DNA of 64,000 nt from Enterobacter ludwigii (GCA_023023105.1 CP083824.1:434001-498000), one strand, 5' to 3'; shown: positions 37,442-47,439, counted from the first letter of the stretch. The notes: a model not told the origin generated them from the sequence alone. Program-made: numbers and translations.

Positions 37442-37473
37442 CGTAGGCCGGATAAGCGTAGCGCCATCCGGCG
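37442..37473. repeat. REP-like palindrome
   Basis: CGTAGGCCGGATAAGCGTAG followed by CGCCATCCGGCG, a standard REP unit 31 bases after the purA stop. Confidence 0.8.
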
Positions 37474-37603
37474 ACCACTCCTCGATCTCTGCTTTTTCGC
37501 CCCGTCAGTCAAATAAATTAGCCGCTAACTATCTGGCTGGTTTATCATCATTAATGAATATCTCAGCGGTTTGTCCGCGATTTCCCTTTTTCCTGAGGTT
37601 GAT

Positions 37604-38029
37604 GTGCAGTTAACAAGTTTCACCGATTACGGCTTACGCGCGCTGATCTACATGGCGTCGTTACCCGATGGGAAAATGACCAGTATCTCTGAAGTGACAG
37701 AGGTCTACGGCGTGTCTCGTAATCATATGGTCAAAATAATCAATCAACTTAGTCGTGCCGGATATGTTGCTGCCGTTCGCGGGAAGAATGGGGGGATCCG
37801 TCTCGGTAAACCGGCGCAGAGTATTCGTGTTGGCGATGTGGTACGTGAGCTGGAGCCATTGTCTCTGGTGAACTGCAGCAGCGAGTTCTGCCACATTACG
37901 CCCGCCTGCCGTCTGAAAAAGGCGCTTTCTAAGGCCGTGCAAAGTTTTCTCAAGGAACTGGATAACTACACGCTGGCCGATTTGGTTGAAGAGAATCAAC
38001 CGCTTTATAAATTATTGCTGGTGGAATGA
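37604..38029 (+). CDS. nsrR: Nitric-oxide-sensing repressor NsrR
   Basis: A 141-residue Rrf2-family repressor with an NO-sensitive [4Fe-4S] cluster. Winged helix-turn-helix at about 1-60 ([23 protein letters not shown]). Cluster cysteines 91, 96 and 102 are in [12 protein letters not shown]. The start is GTG at 37604, five bases after GAGG, giving the E. coli length. A clear NsrR operator is in front of ytfE at 61.1 kb in this window. It precedes rnr by 38 bases in a probable nsrR-rnr-rlmB operon. Confidence 0.97.
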   Translation: MQLTSFTDYGLRALIYMASLPDGKMTSISEVTEVYGVSRNHMVKIINQLSRAGYVAAVRGKNGGIRLGKPAQSIRVGDVVRELEPLSLVNCSSEFCHITPACRLKKALSKAVQSFLKELDNYTLADLVEENQPLYKLLLVE

Positions 38030-38067
38030 AGAAAATTTCCACCGGAGCTGACAACGGAGGAACCGAC

Positions 38068-40509
38068 ATGTCACAAGATCCATTCCAGGAACGCGAAGCC
38101 GAAAAATACGCGAACCCTATTCCCAGCCGCGAGTTCATCATTGAACACTTAACAAAACGCGAAAAACCCGCCAATCGTGAAGAACTTGCCGTTCAATTAA
38201 ATATTGAAGGTGAAGAGCAAATTGAAGCCCTTCGTCGTCGCCTGCGCGCCATGGAGCGTGACGGGCAACTGGTCTTTACTCGCCGTCAGTGCTATGCGCT
38301 ACCAGAACGCCTTGATCTGCTGAAAGGAACCGTCATTGGTCACCGCGACGGCTATGGCTTCCTGCGCGTGGAAGGTCGTAAAGACGATCTGTACCTTTCA
38401 TCTGAACAGATGAAAATGTGTATCCACGGTGACCAGATCCTGGCCCAGCCGCTGGGCGCTGACCGTAAAGGTCGCCGCGAAGCTCGCGTGGTGCGTGTGC
38501 TGGTGCCAAAAACCAGCCAGATTGTTGGCCGCTACTTTACCGATGCGGGCGTCGGCTTTGTGGTACCGGACGACAGCCGTCTGAGTTTTGATATCCTGAT
38601 CCCACCTGAAGAGGTTATGGGCGCGCGCATGGGCTTTGTGGTGGTGGTTGAGCTCACCCAGCGTCCTACCCGTCGCACTAAAGCGGTCGGGAAAATCGTG
38701 GAAGTATTGGGCGATAACATGGGCACCGGCATGGCTGTTGATATGGCGCTGCGTACCCATGAGATCCCGTACATCTGGCCGAAAGCGGTTGAAGAACAAA
38801 TTGAAGGCCTTCGTGAAGAAGTGCCTGAAGAGTCTAAAGCTGGCCGCGTGGACCTCCGCGATCTGCCACTGGTGACGATTGATGGCGAAGACGCCCGCGA
38901 CTTCGATGATGCGGTGTACTGCGAGAAAAAACGCGGCGGCGGCTGGCGCCTGTGGGTTGCCATCGCGGATGTGAGCTACTATGTTCGCCCGCACACCCCG
39001 CTGGATAACGAAGCGCGCAACCGCGGTACCTCGGTTTACTTCCCGTCACAGGTTGTGCCGATGCTGCCGGAAGTGCTCTCTAACGGCCTGTGCTCCCTGA
39101 ACCCGCAGGTTGATCGCCTCTGTATGGTTTGTGAGATGACCATCTCCACCAAAGGGCGCTTAACAGGTTACAAATTCTACGAAGCAGTCATGAGCTCACA
39201 TGCGCGCCTGACCTATACCAAAGTCTGGCATATGCTGCAGGGCGACCAGGATCTGCGCGAACAATATGCGCCGCTGGTGAAGCACATTGAAGAGCTACAT
39301 AACCTCTACAAAACGCTGGATCAGGCTCGTGAAGAGCGCGGCGGGATCTCCTTTGAGAGCGAGGAGGCGAAGTTTATCTTCAACGCGGAACGTCGCATTG
39401 AACGTATCGAACAGACCCAGCGTAACGACGCGCATAAGCTGATTGAAGAGTGTATGATCCTGGCGAACATCTCGGCGGCACGTTTTGTTGAGAAAGCCAA
39501 AGAACCTGCGCTGTTCCGTATTCACGATAAACCGTCGACGGAAGCCATCACCGCGTTCCGTTCAGTACTGGCTGAACTGGGTCTGGAGCTGCCTGGTGGT
39601 AACAAGCCAGACCCGCGTGATTATGCCGAGCTGCTGGAATCCATTGGCGACCGTCCGGATGCAGAAATGCTGCAGACCATGCTGCTGCGCTCCATGAAGC
39701 AGGCGATTTACGATCCGGAAAACCGTGGGCACTTCGGTCTGGCGTTGCAGTCCTACGCGCACTTTACGTCGCCAATTCGTCGTTACCCGGATCTTTCCCT
39801 GCACCGTGCAATCAAGTATTTGCTGGCGCAGGAGCAGGGCCATAAAGGGAACACGACTGAAACCGGAGGCTACCACTATTCAATGGAAGAGATGCTGCAA
39901 CTGGGTCAGCATTGTTCCATGACCGAACGCCGCGCGGATGAAGCGACCCGTGAAGTCTCAGACTGGCTGAAGTGCGACTTTATGCTGGATCAGGTCGGTA
40001 ACGTGTTCAAAGGTGTGATCGCCAGCGTGACCGGTTTTGGTTTCTTTGTTCGTCTCGATGAGCTGTTTATCGACGGTCTGGTGCATGTCTCCAGCCTGGA
40101 TAACGACTACTACCGTTTTGACCAGGTCGGGCAGCGTCTCATTGGTGAATCCGGCGGTCAGACCTATCGTCTGGGCGATCGTGTGGAAGTGAAGGTCGAA
40201 GCGGTCAATATGGACGAGCGCAAGATCGACTTCAGCCTGATCTCCAGCGAGCGTGGCCCGCGTAATGTGGGTAAAACGGCGCGTGAGAAGGCGAAAAAGG
40301 GTGGCAACGGTAATACCAGCGGCAAACGTCGTCAGGCGGGTAAGAAAGTGAACTTCGAGCCAGATAGCGCCTTCCGCGGCGAGAAGAAAAAGAAACCGAA
40401 GGCAGCGAAGAAAGAAGCTCGCTCCGCGAAAAAGCCTTCCGCTAAGACCCAAAAAATTGCCGCCGCTACCAAAGCGAAGCGCGCGGCGAAGAAAAAGCAG
40501 GCGGAGTAA
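38068..40509 (+). CDS. rnr: Ribonuclease R
   Basis: An 813-residue processive 3'-5' exoribonuclease that can pass through structured RNA. Domain order: N-terminal helix-turn-helix (about 20-85), cold-shock domains, the RNB domain with [13 protein letters not shown] holding the metal-binding aspartates near residue 272, the S1 domain near 640-725, and a lysine-rich C-terminal tail of about 80 residues. The ATG at 38068 after ACGGAGG gives the exact E. coli length. Confidence 0.98.
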   Translation: MSQDPFQEREAEKYANPIPSREFIIEHLTKREKPANREELAVQLNIEGEEQIEALRRRLRAMERDGQLVFTRRQCYALPERLDLLKGTVIGHRDGYGFLRVEGRKDDLYLSSEQMKMCIHGDQILAQPLGADRKGRREARVVRVLVPKTSQIVGRYFTDAGVGFVVPDDSRLSFDILIPPEEVMGARMGFVVVVELTQRPTRRTKAVGKIVEVLGDNMGTGMAVDMALRTHEIPYIWPKAVEEQIEGLREEVPEESKAGRVDLRDLPLVTIDGEDARDFDDAVYCEKKRGGGWRLWVAIADVSYYVRPHTPLDNEARNRGTSVYFPSQVVPMLPEVLSNGLCSLNPQVDRLCMVCEMTISTKGRLTGYKFYEAVMSSHARLTYTKVWHMLQGDQDLREQYAPLVKHIEELHNLYKTLDQAREERGGISFESEEAKFIFNAERRIERIEQTQRNDAHKLIEECMILANISAARFVEKAKEPALFRIHDKPSTEAITAFRSVLAELGLELPGGNKPDPRDYAELLESIGDRPDAEMLQTMLLRSMKQAIYDPENRGHFGLALQSYAHFTSPIRRYPDLSLHRAIKYLLAQEQGHKGNTTETGGYHYSMEEMLQLGQHCSMTERRADEATREVSDWLKCDFMLDQVGNVFKGVIASVTGFGFFVRLDELFIDGLVHVSSLDNDYYRFDQVGQRLIGESGGQTYRLGDRVEVKVEAVNMDERKIDFSLISSERGPRNVGKTAREKAKKGGNGNTSGKRRQAGKKVNFEPDSAFRGEKKKKPKAAKKEARSAKKPSAKTQKIAAATKAKRAAKKKQAE

Positions 40510-40514
40510 TTCCG

Positions 40515-40550
40515 CCCCTTACCCTGACCCTCTCCCCATCGGGGAGAGGG
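40515..40550. repeat. BoxC-like palindromic repeat, copy 2
   Basis: CCCTTACCCTGA then arms CCCTCTCCCC and GGGGAGAGGG around ATC, between rnr and rlmB. It is the same family as the repeats at 5056, 58631 and 60381. Confidence 0.7.
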
Positions 40551-40578
40551 AAAAGTATCGTCATAATGAGAACCATCA

Positions 40579-41310
40579 ATGAGTGAAATGATTTACGGCA
40601 TCCACGCGGTGCAAGCCCTGCTGGAGCGCGCACCGGAGCGTTTTCAGGAAGTGTTCATTCTGAAAGGGCGTGAAGACAAGCGTCTGATGCCGCTGATCCA
40701 CGCCCTGGAGGCACAGGGTGTGGTGATCCAACTGGCAAACCGCCAGTTCCTGGATGAGAAAAGTGACGGCGCGGTTCACCAGGGGATCATTGCCCGCGTG
40801 AAGCCGGGTCGTCAGTATCAGGAAAACGATCTGCCGGATCTGATTGCCGAGCTGGATAACCCATTTTTCCTGATCCTCGATGGCGTTACCGATCCGCACA
40901 ACCTCGGTGCATGTCTGCGTAGTGCTGATGCTGCCGGTGTACACGCGGTCATCGTGCCAAAAGATCGCTCTGCACAGCTGAACGCCACGGCCAAAAAAGT
41001 GGCCTGCGGCGCGGCAGAGAACGTTCCGTTGATCCGTGTTACCAACCTGGCGCGCACCATGCGTCTGCTGCAGGAAGAGAATATCTGGATTGTCGGTACC
41101 GCCGGTGAAGCCGATCATACCCTCTATCAGAGCAAAATGACTGGCCGTCTGGCGCTGGTGATGGGAGCCGAAGGTGAAGGGATGCGTCGTCTGACGCGCG
41201 AGCACTGCGATGAGCTAATCAGCATTCCGATGGCGGGCAGCGTGTCGTCTCTGAACGTTTCTGTTGCGACGGGCATCTGCCTGTTTGAAGCGGTGCGTCA
41301 GCGGGGCTAG
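40579..41310 (+). CDS. rlmB: 23S rRNA (Gm2251) 2'-O-methyltransferase RlmB
   Basis: A 243-residue SPOUT-class methyltransferase acting on the peptidyl-transferase loop. It has an N-terminal L30e-like RNA-binding domain (about 1-75). The knotted SAM domain has motif 1 [16 protein letters not shown], motif 2 [12 protein letters not shown] and motif 3 [15 protein letters not shown]. It follows rnr after 69 bases that contain a BoxC repeat. A REP element follows. Confidence 0.97.
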   Translation: MSEMIYGIHAVQALLERAPERFQEVFILKGREDKRLMPLIHALEAQGVVIQLANRQFLDEKSDGAVHQGIIARVKPGRQYQENDLPDLIAELDNPFFLILDGVTDPHNLGACLRSADAAGVHAVIVPKDRSAQLNATAKKVACGAAENVPLIRVTNLARTMRLLQEENIWIVGTAGEADHTLYQSKMTGRLALVMGAEGEGMRRLTREHCDELISIPMAGSVSSLNVSVATGICLFEAVRQRG

Positions 41311-41317
41311 CCTTTTG

Positions 41318-41345
41318 TGCCCGGTAAGCACAACGCCACCGGGCA
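41318..41345. repeat. REP-like palindrome
   Basis: Arms TGCCCGGT and ACCGGGCA around AAGCACAACGCC, between convergent rlmB and the MFS transporter gene. Confidence 0.72.
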
Positions 41346-41351
41346 TTGACC

Positions 41352-42626
41352 TCACTCCTCTAACGACCGCAAATGGTCATCCTTCCTGAGCGTCATCAGC
41401 GCCGCAATGCTCACCACTGCTGTCGTCATGACGTAGTACGCTGGAATATCCAGATTGCCCGTCTCTTTAATCAGCCCGGTAATAATCAACCCTGCGCAGC
41501 CTGAAAAAATAGCGTTCGACAGGGAGTAAGCCAACCCAAGCCCGGTATAGCGCACACGCGTCGGGAACATCTCAGAGAGCATCGCCGGGCCAGGCCCTGC
41601 CAGCATTCCCACCAGACCACCTGCAATCAATACCACCAGCGCTTTCACTGCCAGCGTACTGGATTCGGCCTGCAGGATTTTCAGGAGTGGCAGGGCGAGG
41701 ATCAGCAGCAGCGTGGTGGCGATAACCATCACCGTGCGACGCCCGATCCGGTCGCTCAGGATCCCAGAGGGAATGATGGTGAGTGCAAAACCAATATTCG
41801 AAATCACCGCTATTAATAACGCCTGGTTAAAGCCGGTGTGCAGCGCTGACTGCAGGTAGGTTGGCATAATCACCAGATAGGTATACCCCGCCGCTGACCA
41901 GACCATCACCCTGCCAATCCCCATTATGATAGCTCTGAGGGTCGCAGCGGTATCCGCCCGAGCGGTGACCGGTTTGTCCTGCTGCTGCACAAAGCTGGGT
42001 GTCTCTTCCATGCTTACCCGAAGCCATAGTGCGACGACGCCCATGGGCAGCGCCAGGAAGAACGGAATGCGCCAGCCCCAGTCATGCAAAGCTTCAGGGG
42101 TGAGGAGGGCGGAGAGTAGCGCGACAATGCCTGCGCCTGCCAGCAATCCCAGCGCCACGGTGAAGGATTGCCACGCGCCGTACAGGCCGCGCTTGCCGCG
42201 CGGGGCAAACTCCGTCATCAGCGAGACCGCACCGCCGTACTCGCCGCCCGCGAACAGCCCCTGCAGGATGCGAAGCAGTGTAATAATGAGCGGTGCGGCA
42301 ATCCCGATGCTGGCGTAGACCGGCACCACGCCGATAGCGGCGGTAGCGAGCGTCATCAATACCAGCACAATGATTAGCGTTGGCTTACGGCCAATCCTGT
42401 CGCCAATGCGGCCAAACACCACCGCGCCCAGGGGACGGAAAAAGAAAGCGATGGCAAACGAGGCGTAGGTCAGGATCAGGCTGGTTAGCCCCGCTTCCCC
42501 CTCAAGCTGGAAGAAGTTTTTCGCAATAACGGTCGCCAGAAAACCGTAGACCGCAAACTCATACCACTCGATAAAGTTACCAATGGAGCCTGCAATTAAT
42601 GCTCGCTTGTGCGCATCCGGTTGCAT
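41352..42626 (-). CDS. MHS-family major facilitator transporter
   Basis: A 424-residue inner-membrane symporter with 12 predicted helices, of the metabolite:H+ symporter (MHS) group with ShiA, KgtP and ProP. Visible marks: GNFIEWYEFAVYGF in TM1, the loop motif GRIGDRIGRKPT between TM2 and TM3, FAGGEYGGAVSL in TM4-5, and the repeat motif SDRIGRRT after TM8. The substrate cannot be told from sequence; an organic acid or betaine is likely. The ATG at 42624-42626 follows GAGGATCGTT. K-12 has yjfIJKLM-yjfC here instead. It is divergent from aidB, with a CRP-like site between. Confidence 0.82.
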   Translation of the reverse strand: MQPDAHKRALIAGSIGNFIEWYEFAVYGFLATVIAKNFFQLEGEAGLTSLILTYASFAIAFFFRPLGAVVFGRIGDRIGRKPTLIIVLVLMTLATAAIGVVPVYASIGIAAPLIITLLRILQGLFAGGEYGGAVSLMTEFAPRGKRGLYGAWQSFTVALGLLAGAGIVALLSALLTPEALHDWGWRIPFFLALPMGVVALWLRVSMEETPSFVQQQDKPVTARADTAATLRAIIMGIGRVMVWSAAGYTYLVIMPTYLQSALHTGFNQALLIAVISNIGFALTIIPSGILSDRIGRRTVMVIATTLLLILALPLLKILQAESSTLAVKALVVLIAGGLVGMLAGPGPAMLSEMFPTRVRYTGLGLAYSLSNAIFSGCAGLIITGLIKETGNLDIPAYYVMTTAVVSIAALMTLRKDDHLRSLEE

Positions 42627-42702
42627 AACGATCCTCACTGAAGGGGGTAAGAATAAATTATTCAACAAAAGAGAAGTGATGAAATAGTTTATTCTTATGT
42701 TC

Positions 42703-42718
42703 TGTGAGCTATTTCACG
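42703..42718. promoter_or_regulatory. Candidate CRP site between the MFS gene and aidB
   Basis: TGTGA, six bases, TCACG: nine of ten core positions of the CRP consensus. It is 77 bases from the MFS start and 110 bases from the aidB start. Control of a carbon-source transporter is the more natural reading, by inference. Confidence 0.55.
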
Positions 42719-42827
42719 AATGATATCAGCAGGATCGCCACTGTGTGACTTCACTCCCATGCAGCGTGTATGCGGTCTGTCCATACTTACCTTCATTGCC
42801 ACCGAGCCACTGAAGGAGGGAGACAGC

Positions 42828-44450
42828 ATGCACTGGCAGACCCATACCGTTTTTAATCAACCAGCCCCACTCTCAAACAGTAACCTTTTCCTCTCTGACT
42901 GCGCCCTGCGTGACGCAGTTTCCCGCGAGGGTGCCGAGTGGGATAGTGAGTTGCTCGCCAGCATCGGGCAGCAGTTAGGCACCGCTGAGTCACTGGAGCT
43001 GGGCAGGCTGGCGAACGTGAATCCACCTGAGCTATTACGCTATGATGCCACCGGGGAGCGGCTGGATGATGTCCGCTTTCATCCCGCATGGCACTTGCTG
43101 ATGCAAGGACTCTGTGCCAACCGTGTACACAACCTGGCGTGGGAAGAGGAGGCGCGAAAGGGCTCTTTTGTCGCCAGAGCCGCACGGTTTGTTCTGCATG
43201 CGCAGGTCGAAGCCGGCACGCTTTGTCCCATAACCATGACTTTTGCTGCGACACCCTTGCTACAGCAGACGCTCCCCAAAATATTTCATGACTGGCTGAC
43301 GCCGCTACTCAGCGATCGCTACGATCCTCATCTTGCTCCAGGATCGCAAAAGCGTGGTCTGCTGATCGGCATGGGGATGACGGAAAAGCAGGGCGGATCC
43401 GACGTTCTCAGCAACACCACCAAAGCAGAAAAATGCAGCGATGGTAGCTACCGGCTGGTGGGACACAAATGGTTTTTCTCGGTGCCTCAAAGCGATGCGC
43501 ACCTGGTGCTGGCCCAGGCGAAAGGCGGACTCTCCTGCTTTTTTGTTCCCCGTTTTTTGCCTGACGGACAACGGAATGCCGTGCGTCTGGAGCGGCTGAA
43601 AGACAAGCTCGGTAACCGATCCAACGCCAGCAGCGAGGTGGAGTTTCTTGATGCCTCCGGCTGGCTGCTTGGGGAAGAGGGCGAAGGCGTGCGGCAGATC
43701 CTGAGAATGGGCGGGCTGACGCGTTTTGACTGCGCACTAGGCAGCCACGGGTTGATGCGCCGGGCGTTATCTGTGGCGCTTTACCACGCCCATCAGCGGC
43801 AGACGTTCGGGAAAAACCTTATCGATCAACCCTTGATGCGCGATGTGCTGAGCCGTATGGCCCTGGTGCTGGAGGGGCAAACTGCACTGTTATTTCGTCT
43901 GGCGCGGGCGTGGGATAAACGCGCGGATCCGCAAGAAGCCGCCTGGGCTCGGTTGTTCACCCCTGCGGCGAAATTTAGCGTGTGCAAAACCGGAATCCCC
44001 TTTGTGGCAGAAGCAATGGAAGTCCTCGGCGGTATGGGCTACTGCGAGGAGAGCGAACTACCACGACTCTACCGTGAGATGCCGGTAAACAGCATCTGGG
44101 AAGGATCGGGCAATATTATGTGCCTGGATGTGTTGCGCGTACTGACTAAGCAGCCCGGTGTCTTCGACCTGCTGACCGACGATTTTGCGCAGGTGAAAGG
44201 GCAGGACAGACACTTCGATCGTAGCTGGCGGCAACTACAGCAAAAACTGCGTAAACCTCAGGAGGCACAGGGGCGGGAGATCGCGCAGCAGCTTTTCTTA
44301 CTGGGTGCCGGGAGCCAAATGCTGCAGCACGCATCGCCACCCGTGGCGCAGGCGTGGTGCCGCATGATGCTTGATACCCGCGGTGGGACGCTGATGAACG
44401 AGCAGGTGCAAAGTGACCTGCTGCTGCGTGCCACCGGCAGGGTTGGCTAG
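42828..44450 (+). CDS. aidB: Adaptive-response protein AidB, acyl-CoA dehydrogenase-like
   Basis: A 540-residue FAD-binding protein induced in the E. coli response to alkylating agents and acid or anaerobic stress. It binds DNA and is thought to shield promoters or destroy alkylators. Acyl-CoA dehydrogenase-like regions: MTEKQGGSD (about 185-193), MGGLTRFDCALGSHG, and the near-C-terminal EVLGGMGYCEE with the R-E-M-P-V-N-S-I-W-E-G-S-G-N segment. The ATG at 42828 follows GGAGGGAGACAGC. I did not see the Ada box known from E. coli in the upstream region. The stop overlaps that of a convergent chemoreceptor gene by four bases. Confidence 0.95.
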   Translation: MHWQTHTVFNQPAPLSNSNLFLSDCALRDAVSREGAEWDSELLASIGQQLGTAESLELGRLANVNPPELLRYDATGERLDDVRFHPAWHLLMQGLCANRVHNLAWEEEARKGSFVARAARFVLHAQVEAGTLCPITMTFAATPLLQQTLPKIFHDWLTPLLSDRYDPHLAPGSQKRGLLIGMGMTEKQGGSDVLSNTTKAEKCSDGSYRLVGHKWFFSVPQSDAHLVLAQAKGGLSCFFVPRFLPDGQRNAVRLERLKDKLGNRSNASSEVEFLDASGWLLGEEGEGVRQILRMGGLTRFDCALGSHGLMRRALSVALYHAHQRQTFGKNLIDQPLMRDVLSRMALVLEGQTALLFRLARAWDKRADPQEAAWARLFTPAAKFSVCKTGIPFVAEAMEVLGGMGYCEESELPRLYREMPVNSIWEGSGNIMCLDVLRVLTKQPGVFDLLTDDFAQVKGQDRHFDRSWRQLQQKLRKPQEAQGREIAQQLFLLGAGSQMLQHASPPVAQAWCRMMLDTRGGTLMNEQVQSDLLLRATGRVG

Positions 44451-46378
44451 TTTTTCAGCTGGAACAAGCTCACCAGTTGGGTGAGATGCGAACCTTTCTC
44501 ACGCAGCGTTTGTGCCGTTTGTTCGCTGCGTGAGACGCGATCGGCGTTGATGTGTGATGCTTCGCCAATATGGGTCATAGCAAGATTAACCTGACCGATT
44601 CCTGCGGATTGCTCGCGTGACGCGTGGTTAATCTCCATGACCAGCTGGCTGATGTTATCAATATGAAGAATGATGGAGTCCATCGCCAGACGCGTCTGTT
44701 CGGACAGCGCGTGTCCTTCACTGACTTTCCTGAGCGTATCGCCAATCAGCTGTTCAATCTCCTTCACTGCGTTAGCGCTACGTCCAGCCAGAGCGCGAAC
44801 TTCCTGCGCGACCACCGCAAAACCTTTTCCGTGTTCACCAGCACGAGCCGCCTCTACTGCCGCATTGAGCGCCAGGATATTGGTCTGGAAAGCGATTGAC
44901 TCAATCACGCGCGTGATGTCTTCGATGCGTTTTGACGCTTCCCGGATGTCATCCATGGTGGCAACCGCATGGGTTACCGTCTCGCCACCCTGATGTACCG
45001 CGAGCGAGGTTTCACTTACCAACTGCTGTGTTTGCTCCATATTGGCCGCGTTTTGCTGTACGGTTGCGGCCAGTTGCTCCATGCTGGCGGAGGTCTCTTC
45101 CACGCTGCTGGCCTGTTTGTTGATCTGCTCTGAAATCTCGCCGGTATCGGAGGCCAGGGCGTTTGTCCCCATATGGATTTCACCTGCCGCTTCGCGAACC
45201 TGCAGAACCATTTTTTGCAGTCCGCCACCGATACCATTGATGGCATCAACCAACTGACCAACCTCGTCCTGGCGCGTTACGGGAAGGCTGGAACGCAGAT
45301 CGCCCGCAGCATACTGACGAGCCAGATGAATCACATTTCTCAGCGGTTGGGTAAGCATCCTACGAATAATCATCACAAAGAGGCCCGCGAAGAGTACAGA
45401 CAACACCACACCAGCCAGCAGGAAACGGTCACGCAGAGTGGTCACGCTTGAGAGCAGTACGGATTTATCCACTTCGCCGACGATGGTCCAGTTCCAGCCT
45501 GGCAGCGGGGTATAGGCCATTTTCACCGTGCGGCCATCTTCAGTGATGCGTTCCAGTGTGCCGGGTTTGTCACTCAGCAGCTGCTGTTGTGTTGCACTGT
45601 CCCATTTCGGTAACTGACCCTCCTCGCTGGAATGGAACAGATACTGGCCGCGCGTTTTGCCGTTGCTGCGATCCAGCACAAAGAAGTGGCCGCTCTCACC
45701 CAGACGGCGGTTGAGGATTTTCTCGCGCATGACGTTCCAGGAGCGGGTGATGTCCACGCCGACAAAGACGATCGCAATGATCTGTCCTTCGGCGTTTTTA
45801 ACGGGCTGGTACTGGGTGATGTAACGCTTGCCAAACAGCAGCGCCAGTCCACGGTAGACTTCGCCTTTGCTTACGGCAGCGAAGGCCGGGCTGGAGACAT
45901 CCAGAACAGTACCCATTGCACGCTCGCCATTCTCTTTGCGCAGGGAAGTGGCCACGCGAACAAAGTCGTTACCGCTGCGTACAAACAGCGTCGAAATGGC
46001 TCCCGTACGATTCAGGAACTCGTCCGAAAGGGTGTTATTTTCATGCAGCCCGGTTTCTCCGCCTTTCAGAAGCGGAACGCTAAGCCCGTTTATCGTCTGG
46101 GGTTGGGAACGATCAATATTCAGAGGCTGCGGTAAAAAGGTGGAAAACAGGCGGGTATAACTCTCGACCTCTTCACTCAGGCTGGTGTTAAACATCTGCA
46201 CCATATCGACCATGCCAGTGGACTGGTTATGCAGATCCTCGACCGCAAGCTCTTCAAGCTGCTGGCTGGCTTTTTGGCTGAGCAGAAAAGTGAAAAGCAA
46301 AAACAGTATGGCGACACTGACACCCGTAAGCAGTGACAGCTTCGTACCAAGTCCTGCACGGCGAAAAAAATTGATCAT
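44447..46378 (-). CDS. Methyl-accepting chemotaxis protein with Cache-type sensor
   Basis: A 643-residue chemoreceptor. TM1 is at about 13-32. A long periplasmic region (33-310) with YTPLPGWNWTIVGEVD fits the Cache_3/Cache_2 fusion sensor. TM2 is at about 317-340, then HAMP, then a signalling domain whose hairpin tip reads [38 protein letters not shown]. It ends SLFQLKN, with no CheR/CheB-binding pentapeptide, so adaptation would rely on other receptors. A sigma-28 promoter match lies upstream. The ligand is unknown. K-12 has no gene at this place, between aidB and yjfN. Confidence 0.9.
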   Translation of the reverse strand: MINFFRRAGLGTKLSLLTGVSVAILFLLFTFLLSQKASQQLEELAVEDLHNQSTGMVDMVQMFNTSLSEEVESYTRLFSTFLPQPLNIDRSQPQTINGLSVPLLKGGETGLHENNTLSDEFLNRTGAISTLFVRSGNDFVRVATSLRKENGERAMGTVLDVSSPAFAAVSKGEVYRGLALLFGKRYITQYQPVKNAEGQIIAIVFVGVDITRSWNVMREKILNRRLGESGHFFVLDRSNGKTRGQYLFHSSEEGQLPKWDSATQQQLLSDKPGTLERITEDGRTVKMAYTPLPGWNWTIVGEVDKSVLLSSVTTLRDRFLLAGVVLSVLFAGLFVMIIRRMLTQPLRNVIHLARQYAAGDLRSSLPVTRQDEVGQLVDAINGIGGGLQKMVLQVREAAGEIHMGTNALASDTGEISEQINKQASSVEETSASMEQLAATVQQNAANMEQTQQLVSETSLAVHQGGETVTHAVATMDDIREASKRIEDITRVIESIAFQTNILALNAAVEAARAGEHGKGFAVVAQEVRALAGRSANAVKEIEQLIGDTLRKVSEGHALSEQTRLAMDSIILHIDNISQLVMEINHASREQSAGIGQVNLAMTHIGEASHINADRVSRSEQTAQTLREKGSHLTQLVSLFQLKN

Positions 46379-46409
46379 ATATTGCTCATCATTGAAAAGG
46401 TATGGTTCT

Positions 46410-46436
46410 TCAACGGCAGAGCGGGGATGACGTTTA
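46410..46436 (-). promoter_or_regulatory. Candidate sigma-28 (FliA) promoter of the Cache chemoreceptor
   Basis: On the minus strand: TAAACGTC, 11 bases, GCCGTTGA. The sigma-28 consensus is TAAAGTTT-N11-GCCGATAA, so spacing is exact and the TAAA and GCCG cores match. It lies about 32 bases before the start codon. Confidence 0.6.
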
Positions 46437-46510
46437 TCCCTTTAATGTAACAAAATGTTATTTAATTGTTTTTGATATGTTTGTTGCAAGGTGAAAAATT
46501 TGCAAAAACG

Positions 46511-46537
46511 AAAAGCCACTAAAAATAAGTGGCTTTT
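46511..46537 (-). terminator. yjfN terminator
   Basis: Perfect arms AAAAGCCACT and AGTGGCTTTT around seven bases; on the minus strand CGTTTTTGC follows. It lies 11 bases past the yjfN stop. Confidence 0.82.
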
Positions 46538-46548
46538 ATCGGGAAGGG

Positions 46549-46824
46549 TTAAACATAAAGAATGGCCTGTACGCGCCAATGATCAACATGGTTATCTTCC
46601 TGCATCTGGATGATTCGATACCAGGAAGCGCCCTGCTCATCGGCTTTCAATGCAACTACACGTTCAACGTCTTGCGGGCTCCCTGAAATATTATTCACGG
46701 AGATCTGGCCTATTTCATTCAGACCCGTTACACAATCAGCACTGGCGAATTCTGCTGACTGTGCGGTTGTGCTCACAAGGCCAGCTGAGAGCAACAGAGA
46801 GGTCAAAGCAAGAGTTCGTTTCAT
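46549..46824 (-). CDS. yjfN: Periplasmic DUF1471 protein YjfN
   Basis: A 91-residue secreted protein of the BhsA/McbA (DUF1471) family, near-identical to E. coli YjfN from AQSAEFASADC onward. Signal peptide about residues 1-23. The mature part has GQISVNNISGSPQDVE and ends WRVQAILYV. From memory E. coli YjfN stimulates the DegP protease under envelope stress. The ATG at 46822-46824 lies six bases after GGAG. It is one of three DUF1471 genes in the window, with bsmA and yjfY. Confidence 0.9.
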   Translation of the reverse strand: MKRTLALTSLLLSAGLVSTTAQSAEFASADCVTGLNEIGQISVNNISGSPQDVERVVALKADEQGASWYRIIQMQEDNHVDHWRVQAILYV

Positions 46825-46972
46825 CGTCAGCTCCATTTCACATATTTCCGGTATCCGCCGGGCAATCCTTCGCAAATAAACTCACTTCCATTGTCGCGGG
46901 CATGGAGTTTATTGTGGACAGGAAAATGTCTATGGACGCAAAGCAGTGTAAATGTCGTTCAAAGGAAGACCA

Positions 46973-47281
46973 TTACTTATGGTACAAAATTGCCTGTGAG
47001 TACCACTGTCCCGTTATGATGGTTTCATCGATCATAATGATGACGTAATAATCTGCTTTGGCGGCGACGGCTTGTGCTTTTATTGCCTCTTCAGCGTCAT
47101 CCGGAGAGCCGCGAACCAGCGCGGAGACCGTGCCCATTCGCTGTAATCCTTCCGTCTGATTACGACGAATCTCCTGTGGATGATCGGCGACCGGCGGAGC
47201 GGGCTGCGGCGTTCCCTGCAGTGCGTTACAGCCACTGAGCAGAGACACCAGCAATAAAGCAGCAAACCTGCGCATAACCAT
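46973..47281 (-). CDS. bsmA: Biofilm-stress lipoprotein BsmA (DUF1471)
   Basis: A 102-residue lipoprotein (YjfO). Lipobox LSGC gives lipidated Cys18, then a proline-rich linker TPQPAPPVADHPQ and a DUF1471 fold ending GQWYSQAILYHK. In E. coli it affects biofilm maturation and resistance to peroxide, acid and DNA damage. I start at ATG 47279-47281 (MVMRRF), eight bases after AGGA; a second ATG two codons later is possible. It is upstream of yjfN on the same strand and divergent from yjfP. Confidence 0.9.
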   Translation of the reverse strand: MVMRRFAALLLVSLLSGCNALQGTPQPAPPVADHPQEIRRNQTEGLQRMGTVSALVRGSPDDAEEAIKAQAVAAKADYYVIIMIDETIITGQWYSQAILYHK

Positions 47282-47439
47282 ATCTCGTTTCCTGATAGCC
47301 ATAGTGTAGTTGTCTGTGAATTTAGTTTTGGGGGAATGTTCCCGAAGTGTTATCTGGGACGTATATTTCGAATGAAAATGACGTGAAAGCGTAACCCAGT
47401 TCTCAACATTATGAATCATACATTCGGACAGGGTCGACA

